Source of the DNA: UBA1546 sp049302185
GTDB taxonomy: Bacteria; Nitrospirota; Thermodesulfovibrionia; Thermodesulfovibrionales; UBA1546
Assembly (NCBI GenBank): GCA_049302185.1
Contig: JBAQLV010000002.1
Coordinates: forward strand, 1-56,976
Direction of reading: 5' to 3'
DNA: 56,976 bases
The translations under genes and the position numbers were made by a program. Positions within the stretch are counted from its first letter, which is position 1, and each line of letters begins with the position of its first letter. The notes under the pieces were generated by a model. It was not told the origin of the DNA, did no database searches, and saw nothing but the letters and a program-made list of their open reading frames with translations. This document shows positions 50,015 to 56,976 of this stretch, in pieces.

Positions 50015-50042
50015 GCATATATTGTCAAGCATATATTGTTGA
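50015..50042. promoter_or_regulatory. Tandem GCATATATTGT(C/T) repeats, ArsR operator candidate
   Basis: GCATATATTGTCAA (50015-50028) is directly followed by GCATATATTGTTGA (50029-50042). They lie in the divergent gap between the arsR and guaA genes. Direct, not inverted, repeats; a site for the nearby regulator is plausible. Confidence 0.4.
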
Positions 50043-50110
50043 CAGCGGCAGTTTTCATGCTTTTCCCTGCTTTAGACTTTTGCCGCGCTAATCTTTTATA
50101 ATTACTAACT

Positions 50111-51655
50111 ATGCTTGAAGATAAAATCCTGGTATTAGATTTTGGCTCACAGTATACCCAGCTTATTGCAAGACGGGTGAGAGAGAACAGCGTCTATTCT
50201 GAGATATTCCCGTATAACGCACCCTTTAAAAAAATATTGGATTTTAAGCCGAAGGGCATTATCCTTTCAGGTGGGCCTTCAAGCGTCTATAGTAAGGGTT
50301 CGCCCATACCTGATATAAAGGTATTTGACCTTGGCATTCCAATCCTCGGCATATGTTACGGAATGCAGCTTATGGCTCATCTGCTTGGAGGCAGGGTTGC
50401 AAAAGCTGCAAAAAGGGAATATGGCAGGGCCGAACTTGTAATTGATGACGATTCTGATTTGTTTAAAGGTATCAGTCCTAATCTCCAAGCTGTCGTATGG
50501 ATGAGCCACGGAGACAGGATAGAGAAATATCCCAAAGGTTTTATATCAATAGCGCATACAGAAAATTCTCCGGTGGCGGCAATGGCTGATAAAAAGAAAA
50601 ACTTCTATGCGCTTCAGTTTCATCCCGAAGTTGTCCATACAGAGAAAGGCAGGGAGATAATAAAGAATTTTATTTTCAATATATGTGGCGCTAACCTAAC
50701 ATGGACAATGAAATCCTTTATAGAGACTGCAAAGCATGAGATAAAGGAAAAGGTGGGGAATCAAAGAGTCGTATGCGGAATAAGCGGAGGCGTTGACTCT
50801 TCTGTCACTGCTGTGCTTGTTCATGAGGCAATAGGCGATGCGCTCACTTGCATTTTTGTTGACAACGGTGTTTTAAGGGAGGACGAGGCGAAAAAAGTTG
50901 AAAACATGCTGAAGAAAAGTTTTCATATGAAGATAAAATACGTTGATGCCTCTGAAAGATTCCTGAAAAAACTCAAAGGCGTAAAAGACCCGGAAAGAAA
51001 GAGGAAGATTATCGGCAATGAGTTTATAAGAGTCTTTGAAGATGAGGCAATGAAGATAAAAAATGTTTCATTCCTTGCTCAGGGGACATTATATCCGGAT
51101 GTCATTGAGAGCACATCATTCAAAGGCCCTTCAGCAACAATAAAAAGCCATCACAATGTAGGCGGGCTACTCAAAAAGATGAAGCTTAAACTGATTGAGC
51201 CTCTGAGGGAATTGTTTAAAGACGAGGTCAGAGTCCTAGGGCATGAATTAGGGATGCCGGATGAGACTATAAACCGCCATCCGTTCCCCGGGCCCGGTCT
51301 TGCGATAAGATGCATCAGTAATGTCACAAAAGAACGGCTTGCTATTTTAAGAAAGGCTGATGTGATAGTTCTGGATGAGATAAAAAAGGCAGGGCTTTAC
51401 GGAAAAATCTGGCAGGCATTTGCAGTCCTCCTTCCTGTAAAAAGCGTAGGTGTAATGGGAGATGAAAGGACGTATGATAATGTAATAGCTGTTCGGGCTG
51501 TTACGAGCGTTGACGGAATGACAGCTGACTGGGCGCAGATTCCCTATGAAGTTCTGGGACGGATATCAAACAGGATAATTAATGAAGTCAAAGGCGTAAA
51601 CCGCGTTGTCTATGACATAAGCTCAAAACCACCAAGCACGATTGAATGGGAATAA
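50111..51655 (+). CDS. guaA: GMP synthase (glutamine-hydrolysing)
   Basis: A 514-residue enzyme with a class I glutamine amidotransferase (residues 1-190; nucleophile in GICYGMQLMAHLLGG, His-Glu in ALQFHPEVVHTE), an ATP pyrophosphatase (SGGVDSSVTAV, about residue 226) and the C-terminal dimerisation domain ending SKPPSTIEWE. It converts XMP to GMP. First gene of guaA-ispA-dxs. Confidence 0.97.
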   Translation: MLEDKILVLDFGSQYTQLIARRVRENSVYSEIFPYNAPFKKILDFKPKGIILSGGPSSVYSKGSPIPDIKVFDLGIPILGICYGMQLMAHLLGGRVAKAAKREYGRAELVIDDDSDLFKGISPNLQAVVWMSHGDRIEKYPKGFISIAHTENSPVAAMADKKKNFYALQFHPEVVHTEKGREIIKNFIFNICGANLTWTMKSFIETAKHEIKEKVGNQRVVCGISGGVDSSVTAVLVHEAIGDALTCIFVDNGVLREDEAKKVENMLKKSFHMKIKYVDASERFLKKLKGVKDPERKRKIIGNEFIRVFEDEAMKIKNVSFLAQGTLYPDVIESTSFKGPSATIKSHHNVGGLLKKMKLKLIEPLRELFKDEVRVLGHELGMPDETINRHPFPGPGLAIRCISNVTKERLAILRKADVIVLDEIKKAGLYGKIWQAFAVLLPVKSVGVMGDERTYDNVIAVRAVTSVDGMTADWAQIPYEVLGRISNRIINEVKGVNRVVYDISSKPPSTIEWE

Positions 51656-51658
51656 CCT

Positions 51659-52546
51659 ATGGACATCAAGACTTATCTCAGAGAGAAAAAGGAACTTGTA
51701 GATTTATTTCTTAAAGAGTACTTTTCTCCGAATTTTATTCCGCCAGTCTTAAAAGACTCCATCACTTATTCCCTGTCTGCGGGCGGGAAAAGGATAAGGC
51801 CGATACTCTGTCTTGCCGCGCATGAGGCGTGCGATGGAGATTCTGAGGACATACTTGCTTTTGCATCCTCAATAGAACTCATTCATACATATTCATTGAT
51901 ACATGATGACCTTCCTGCGATGGACAATGATGATTTAAGGCGCGGTAAGCCGACAAACCACAAGGTCTTTGGAGAAGGCATGGCGATACTTGCAGGAGAC
52001 GGTCTTCTTACGGAGGCGTTTTATATGATGGCGAATTCGCACTCAAACAAAAACATCAAAAACACGGCATTAATAAGGGCAATAAAGGAGATCGCCTTTA
52101 CAGCAGGCATTCATGGAATGGTCGGGGGCCAGGCGCAGGATCTTCTCTCGGAGAATACAGAGCCTGACAAAGAGACGCTTTCTTTTATTCACAGGCATAA
52201 AACAGGAGCGCTTATATCAGGCTCTTTAAGGGCAGGCGCAATCCTTGCAAATTGCAGCAAGCCTTCCCTTAATGCAATCACAAGATACGGAGAAAACATC
52301 GGGCTTGTCTTCCAGGTGATAGATGATATACTTGATATAGAGGGCAGCACGGATGAACTCGGCAAGCCCACAGGCTCTGATACAAGAAAAAAGAAGATGA
52401 CTTATCCATCAATATACGGGCTTGAATCTTCCAGAAAAAAGGCGGAAGAGCTGATTTCAGAGGCAGTCTTTTCCATTAAAGACTTCTCAGCTAAGGCAGA
52501 GCCTTTAAGGGAGATTGCCGGATACATGCTTGAGAGGAGAAATTGA
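51659..52546 (+). CDS. ispA: Polyprenyl synthetase (farnesyl diphosphate synthase type)
   Basis: A 295-residue all-helical prenyltransferase with the first aspartate-rich motif DDLPAMDNDDLRRGKPT (about residue 84) and the second QVIDDILDIEG (about residue 221). It condenses DMAPP or GPP with IPP to farnesyl diphosphate. It starts 3 bases after guaA and overlaps dxs by four bases, tying isoprenoid steps together. Confidence 0.94.
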   Translation: MDIKTYLREKKELVDLFLKEYFSPNFIPPVLKDSITYSLSAGGKRIRPILCLAAHEACDGDSEDILAFASSIELIHTYSLIHDDLPAMDNDDLRRGKPTNHKVFGEGMAILAGDGLLTEAFYMMANSHSNKNIKNTALIRAIKEIAFTAGIHGMVGGQAQDLLSENTEPDKETLSFIHRHKTGALISGSLRAGAILANCSKPSLNAITRYGENIGLVFQVIDDILDIEGSTDELGKPTGSDTRKKKMTYPSIYGLESSRKKAEELISEAVFSIKDFSAKAEPLREIAGYMLERRN

Positions 52547-54432
52547 AACTTATAGAAAAAATAAAATCCCCTGATGACCTGAAGACTCTATCAGTTGAGG
52601 AGCTGAACAGCCTCTCCGAAGAATTGAGGGAGATAATAGTAGAACGCGTATCAATTAACGGCGGACATCTCGCATCAAACCTCGGCGCTGTAGAACTTAC
52701 ACTGGCTCTTCATTATGTATTCAATTCCCCTGTTGACAAGATTGTATGGGACGTTGGGCACCAGTCATACACGCACAAACTTATCACGGGGAGATATGAA
52801 AAATTTGAAACCATCAGAAAGTATAAGGGCATTTCCGGGTTTCCTAAGATAGATGAGAGCATTCACGACGCCTTTGGCACAGGACACAGCTCAACATCAA
52901 TATCAGCAGCCTTAGGAATCATAGAGGCGCGTGATAAAAAAAACGAGACGTTTAAAGTTCTGGCTGTTATAGGCGACGGCGCTATGACTTCCGGGCTTGC
53001 CTTTGAGGGGCTGAACCACGCCGGACATCTGAAAAAGGACCTTATCGTAGTGCTGAATGACAATGAAATGTCAATTTCAAAAAACGTAGGAGCATTGTCT
53101 GCATATTTAAACAGGATCCTTACCGGAGACCTATATCAGCGATTTAAAAAGCAAACGAAATCTTTTCTTGAGGGCATTCCAAAGTTTGGAGGCCAGGTTA
53201 CAAAGATTGCCCAGAAGGCAGAAGAAACCCTGAAAGGGCTATTCCTCCCGGGAATATTGTTTGAAGAACTCGGGATTAATTATGTAGGCCCCATAGACGG
53301 ACATGACATCAAACTGCTGATAGAGACATTCAGAAATATTAAAAACTCAACAGAGCCTACTTTAGTCCATGTCATTACCAAAAAAGGCAAGGGATATGAG
53401 TTCTCTGAAAAAGACCCCTGCATATTTCACGGAGTAGGACCGTTTGAAATAGAAACCGGGTATTCTGTAAGCGATAAAGATGCGCTTTCATACAGTGAAA
53501 TATTCGGCAGGGCGCTTACAGAGTTTGCCGCAAACGACAAAAGAGTCATTGCTATCTCAGCGGCAATGAGAGAAGGCACAGGGCTTGAATGTTTTGAAAA
53601 AAAATTTCCTGACAGATTTTACGATGTTGGCATAGCAGAGCCTCATGCAGTAACATTTGCCGCAGGACTCGCAGTACAGGGATTGAGGCCTGTAGTCGCA
53701 ATATATTCCACTTTCCTTCAGCGCGGTTACGATGAGATAATCCATGATGTCTGCCTCCAGAATCTGCCTGTTGTATTTGCGATTGACAGGGCAGGCATAG
53801 TCGGTGAGGACGGCCCGACGCATCAGGGGGTTTTTGACATTTCTTATTTAAGGCATATTCCTAATCTTACTGTCATGGCGCCAAAAGATGATCTGGAACT
53901 CAAAGCCATGCTTGAACTTGCCCTAAAACACAACGGGCCCTCGGCAATAAGATACCCGAGAGGGAAAGTAATTTCAAATTTCAAATTTCAAATTTCAAAT
54001 TCTGAACTTGAGATAGGAAAAGGAGAAATTTTAAAAGAAGGCTCTGACATGGCATTGATAGCCATAGGCAATGCTGTCCATCCTGCGCTTGCCGCAGCAG
54101 AGAGGCTTGAAAAAGAGGGGATAAAGGCATCAGTCATAAATGCAAGATTCATAAAACCGCTTGATAAGGAACTCATTTCGTCAATGGCAAAAAATATAAA
54201 GCGGATAATAACAATTGAAGAGAACATGATTGCCGGCGGTTTCGGAAGCTCAGTCCTTGAATATCTGAACAGCGCGGATATTCCCGATATAAAAATTAAA
54301 CTCCTCGGCATACCTGATGAATTTGTAGAGCAGGGCTCACAAGCAATCTTGAGAAAAAAATACGGAATTGATGAAGAAGGGATTTACCAAAACTGCAAGG
54401 CATTCCTCTCAACGCTTGCAACAGTTCGCTGA
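52543..54432 (+). CDS. dxs: 1-deoxy-D-xylulose-5-phosphate synthase with small repeat insertion
   Basis: A 629-residue thiamine-diphosphate enzyme starting at TTG 52543 with GAGGAG upstream. Motifs are VWDVGHQSYTHKL, GDGAMTSGLAFEGLNHAG, the ThDP NDNEMSIS and EDGPTHQGVFDISYLRHIP. It makes DXP, the entry of the MEP isoprenoid pathway, using glyceraldehyde-3-phosphate and pyruvate. Residues about 475-490 (NFKFQISNSELE) follow RYPRGKVIS and are encoded by a tandem ATTTCAAATTTCAAATTTCA tract (53971-54003), an in-frame word repeat in the linker before the C-terminal domain. Confidence 0.95.
   Translation: MKLIEKIKSPDDLKTLSVEELNSLSEELREIIVERVSINGGHLASNLGAVELTLALHYVFNSPVDKIVWDVGHQSYTHKLITGRYEKFETIRKYKGISGFPKIDESIHDAFGTGHSSTSISAALGIIEARDKKNETFKVLAVIGDGAMTSGLAFEGLNHAGHLKKDLIVVLNDNEMSISKNVGALSAYLNRILTGDLYQRFKKQTKSFLEGIPKFGGQVTKIAQKAEETLKGLFLPGILFEELGINYVGPIDGHDIKLLIETFRNIKNSTEPTLVHVITKKGKGYEFSEKDPCIFHGVGPFEIETGYSVSDKDALSYSEIFGRALTEFAANDKRVIAISAAMREGTGLECFEKKFPDRFYDVGIAEPHAVTFAAGLAVQGLRPVVAIYSTFLQRGYDEIIHDVCLQNLPVVFAIDRAGIVGEDGPTHQGVFDISYLRHIPNLTVMAPKDDLELKAMLELALKHNGPSAIRYPRGKVISNFKFQISNSELEIGKGEILKEGSDMALIAIGNAVHPALAAAERLEKEGIKASVINARFIKPLDKELISSMAKNIKRIITIEENMIAGGFGSSVLEYLNSADIPDIKIKLLGIPDEFVEQGSQAILRKKYGIDEEGIYQNCKAFLSTLATVR
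53971..54003. repeat. Tandem AATTTCA tract inside dxs
   Basis: Four consecutive copies of the nine-base unit AATTTCAAA within 53970-54003. The tract keeps the dxs frame. Confidence 0.85.
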
Positions 54433-54560
54433 GCCTCAGTTGAGTTACCGTATTTTGATAGAACTTCTTTAAGTGAGACTGCCTTGATTTTACCGGACTG
54501 GTTGGCATTAACTCTATCTTCAGCTTCTTTGCGCCAGAGAGCATCTATGTGACCTCTCAA
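54384..54560 (-). pseudogene. Remnant of an addiction-module antitoxin-like gene
   Basis: A reverse frame from TTG 54560 reads DALWRKEAEDRVNANQSGKI then KAVSLKEVLSKYG, the C-terminal pattern of TIGR02574-type addiction-module components (...ALW..EAE.R......GK..A.P..EV). The N-terminal half is absent and the tail runs on into the antisense of dxs. The partner toxin is not visible. Confidence 0.5.
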
Positions 54561-54608
54561 ATTTATTACCTTCCTTCATAATTACAATCGTCCCCTTTTC
54601 TGTTCCTA

Positions 54609-56081
54609 TTAATTTTTTATTTCAGTCAATACAAGTTTTTCAAAAAGTTTTCTTGCTTCAGTTTGTTTGTCTTCTGCTTGTTGCTCTAATTTAATTGCTT
54701 CTTCAATTTTTTTGCGAATTGCTTTTGCAATTTCTGTTTGTCTTGGCTTCGGAATGCTTTGATGAGAAGGCAAAATAAATTTATTGATGTCGCCTTGCTG
54801 TAGTTCAATCTGTCCAGAAGAACCGGTAAAATATTTTTCAATTTGGATTTGACCTAAATGACTACGCAAATAATAAGCAATGAAATAAGGGTCGTAGTTT
54901 TCATTCAGACTAATAATTGAAATATGTCCGTCTGCTATTGCGGGTTCTTCTCTTTCATAAACATTCACTTTGCCCATAGATACATAACCTGTTGATGCAA
55001 GTAAAATATTACCATTTATTACTTTTGCAGTTTTCATTGAATTGAAAAACTCATTGTTCACTTTAAGAGCACTATCATAATCAATAAAACGGTCTTTGAT
55101 GTCAACAGTTTTAATAACGATATTTTCTCCATCCTCTTCATAAATGGGTTGTTCACCTCTTGTTATTGGTTTTGTGCAAATACTTTGAAGTGTTACTGTT
55201 TTGAAATTTGTTTTCAGCTCATCCAATGCTTTGTATTTCGGATGAAAGAAAAGGTAATGAATACGACCAGAAACTTCATCGGGGAAAACATCAAAGGTCA
55301 AGGTTTGTTTTTCTGCTCCAGTTTTGAAAAAGTAATTTGGATTTTCAGGAACTGTAATTTTTAATTCTTCAAGTAAATAATTGAGTGCTTCGTTTTGCAG
55401 TTTAGTTGCCTTGGTTTTAAGAGTTTTGGATTCGATTTCTATTGGCTTAATTTTCTCTAAAATCCTTTCTTGCTCTCTAATAGAAGGTTTTATGATTTTG
55501 AGTAACTTGATTTCTTCTAAGTTGATATTGGGTTGCCAAACCAGATGGCTATATTTCACAAAACCGAATTGACCAAATTGCGAGTTAAGATATCGAACGA
55601 GGAAATGAGAATTCATTTCTGATTTATCTACCAGCCGAAGTCGTGCGATTGCTTGGTTGATATTTGCTTCTTCTTCTGATTCATAAATAGAACAAGTACC
55701 TAACCCCACACCTGCAATTGTAATGAGTATGTCATTTTTAGCCAATTGCGATGCCGCTAAAACTGTAGTGTGATAAATGGAAGGAATTTGAGTTGTCTCG
55801 CTTAACTCTGTTTCATTCGTTCTAACATTTGTTCCACCCAAGAAAGGAATACCATCATCCACATAAAGCACCCCCTTTGGAGTTTTACCACTCACAAGGT
55901 TTTCAGGTTTGGACATAATCGTTGAAATAGTCGTTACATCATATTCCGTTAGTTTTTCCAAATCATCAAGCACATCCAATTCTGGATGGTAATGCATGAA
56001 GTCCAAACGACTATCTATCTCTGTTGGAAAACGGTAGTAGAAGTTTGAGGTTTCAAGCAACATAGTGGACACCTTTTGCAA
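54609..56081 (-). CDS. hsdS: Type I restriction specificity subunit (HsdS-like)
   Basis: A 490-residue protein with two target-recognition domains joined by a helical spacer. TRD 1 ends with WQPNINLEEIKLLKIIKPSI and helix QERILEKIKPIEIESKTLK; TRD 2 ends QLQQGDINKFILPSH-like (ELQQGDINKFILPSHQSI) and the helix QTEIAKAIRKKIEEAIKLEQ. LPKPSI/REQE-type boundaries are typical of HsdS. It would direct methylation and restriction by HsdM and HsdR. Low GC compared with dxs. Overlaps the HsdM fragment by 29 bases. No hsdR in view. Confidence 0.85.
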   Translation of the reverse strand: MQKVSTMLLETSNFYYRFPTEIDSRLDFMHYHPELDVLDDLEKLTEYDVTTISTIMSKPENLVSGKTPKGVLYVDDGIPFLGGTNVRTNETELSETTQIPSIYHTTVLAASQLAKNDILITIAGVGLGTCSIYESEEEANINQAIARLRLVDKSEMNSHFLVRYLNSQFGQFGFVKYSHLVWQPNINLEEIKLLKIIKPSIREQERILEKIKPIEIESKTLKTKATKLQNEALNYLLEELKITVPENPNYFFKTGAEKQTLTFDVFPDEVSGRIHYLFFHPKYKALDELKTNFKTVTLQSICTKPITRGEQPIYEEDGENIVIKTVDIKDRFIDYDSALKVNNEFFNSMKTAKVINGNILLASTGYVSMGKVNVYEREEPAIADGHISIISLNENYDPYFIAYYLRSHLGQIQIEKYFTGSSGQIELQQGDINKFILPSHQSIPKPRQTEIAKAIRKKIEEAIKLEQQAEDKQTEARKLFEKLVLTEIKN

Positions 56082-56865
56082 TAAGTTTAGAAAATTTGTC
56101 CTTGTTAAACACTAAACCACTATACGATTTGTGAACTGCATCTTTGAACTTTAAATAAGAGTTCAAAACTCCTGCTAAATCATTGCGACAAATTTTCCCT
56201 TTGGTGTCCATTCCTACTTTTTCAGCATGGGCAAAAAAGATTGGTTCTTTCTGCACTGCATCAAAATCAGTTTTTTTGATTGCATAAAGAATAGAAGTTT
56301 TGGTTGCGGTTTTTGAAATCGGAATGAATGTGTCCCGTGTCAAAGAAATAACTGCTTTGATGTAGAAGTGAGAACGAATGAAGTTGCGGACTTCTTTGTA
56401 ATCATCAGTATTTAAAACTCCTTCGTCTAAAACGATAAGCATTTTTCCGCCTCTCCACTCTGGCAATTCGTCTTTATCAGCAACATCTTTTAAGTAATGC
56501 CAAATTGCTGTGATGAACATAGCACCACCTTTCATGTTGTTGCCTGTTATTTCATACTCAGCTTTACCTGTGAGAATTTCGGCTTCAATTTGTTTTGCTT
56601 CTGCCTGATTTGTCGTAATTACTTTTTTCTTACTCTCAATTTTTTTAGCAAGAGAATTGAGAGTAAAAGCAGAAAGCGATTTATCGCTTTTCTGCTTTTG
56701 CAATTCTTCCAATTCTTTTTTGTGCTTTAAAATTGATTCCTGTTTTTTATTAAGTCGTTCCTGTGTAAGATTCTTGTTTGGTAAAACTGGAATACGATTT
56801 AACTTGTCTTTGATTTTTTGTAAGTCGCTTGTCTTGCTATCATTTAATTCAAGCGTAAGCTTCCC
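56053..56865 (-). pseudogene. hsdM: HsdM-like N6-adenine methyltransferase, N-terminus cut by an IS
   Basis: The reverse frame is open from 56053 to 56865, where it meets the IS left end and a TAG in IS sequence (56866-56868). The text is the C-terminal part of a type I or related N6 methylase: GGKMLIVLDEGVLNTDDYKE, VRNFIRSHFYIKAVISLTRD and TFIPISKTATKTSILY, after a coiled coil (LKHKKELEELQKQK). The catalytic NPPF/Y region is not present in this piece, so as it stands the gene is broken. It precedes hsdS in the same direction. Confidence 0.75.
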
Positions 56866-56976
56866 CTAAAAGCAGACACTCTGTAAGTAGAGCTTTCTGG
56901 CAAAATAACCGTCAGGAGGTTCTAAATGAAGAGGACGAGATTCACGGAAACACAGATCGTAGCAATCTTAAAAGAA
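56866..56976 (+). mobile_element. IS3-family insertion sequence, left end (runs off the right edge)
   Basis: The HsdM frame ends abruptly at TCCCCTAAAAGCAGACAC, which resembles the left ends of IS3-family elements (TG..CCCC.TAA...GACAC). It is followed by a short leader and a transposase start at 56926. The right end and target duplication are outside the window. Confidence 0.65.
56926..56976 (+). CDS. IS3-family transposase OrfA, N-terminal fragment
   Basis: Seventeen codons from ATG 56926, MKRTRFTETQIVAILKE, the standard helix-turn-helix N-terminus of IS3-family OrfA. AGGAGGT precedes the ATG. Incomplete only because the window ends. Confidence 0.85.
   Translation, partial: MKRTRFTETQIVAILKE

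Noticed and set aside
50097..50102. Perfect TATAAT before guaA as promoter -10
   Set aside because: It would put the transcript start almost at the ATG and no suitable -35 is spaced correctly, so it is not annotated.

Overview
The window reads as a piece of an uncultured Gram-negative bacterium, most plausibly a Nitrospirota (Thermodesulfovibrio-like) lineage. The basis is type IV pilus and lipoprotein genes, a corrinoid-activating ASKHA/ferredoxin protein, a selenocysteine-containing SelD, split transketolase, QueH-type queuosine synthesis and many dispersed word-like palindromic repeats. The taxon is inference; no rRNA or tRNA gene was seen.

Layout. 1-2612 (-): the 5' part of a GC-rich cyclic beta-1,2-glucan synthase gene that runs off the left edge. 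2810-7102 (+): FAD dehydrogenase, spermidine-synthase-like protein, ABC-F ATPase. 7103-8755: an accessory stretch with gene remnants, a Lys-rich microprotein and a hicB-hicA toxin-antitoxin pair bracketed by two integron attC-like sites. 8759-12748 (-): ribBA, ribE, a DUF4845-like gene, lepB and a ROK kinase. Then rpsU (+), murA (-), an unassigned structured segment (14619-14794) and a DsbC-like protein with a c-heme motif. 16253-25073 (-): lipoprotein, PilX-, PilW-, PilV- and FimT-like minor pilins and a large PilY1. 25077-27060 (-): YgiT, VapBC flanked by direct repeats, and a DUF488 gene carrying a repeat insertion. 27299-37582 (+): asd, a RACo-like protein, queH, SpoIID-like, queA, SPOR, phoH, HD phosphohydrolase, ybeY, hisF. 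37579-47529 (-): thiolase-like PP-loop protein, tmk, MetE-like protein, exonuclease, the ctpA-envC-ftsX-ftsE division cluster, split transketolase and a frameshifted gene. 47787-49967 (-): arsR-selD-tauE. 50111-54432 (+): guaA, ispA, dxs. 54384-56976: an addiction-module remnant and a type I restriction-modification locus whose hsdM is cut by an IS3-family element.

What stands out. Several unrelated families of short, often palindromic repeats occur between genes and also inside them. They are inserted in frame in queA, ybeY, a DUF488 gene, dxs and ribE, and they supply the hydrophobic signal-peptide cores or leaders of at least five exported proteins. This resembles the Rickettsia palindromic elements in principle, but several different sequences are involved. 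Other points are the hicBA integron cassette without an integrase in view, the UGA-encoded selenocysteine in SelD, a possible -1 frameshift at an A7 run, and a phoH whose conserved N-terminus lies upstream of any canonical start codon.
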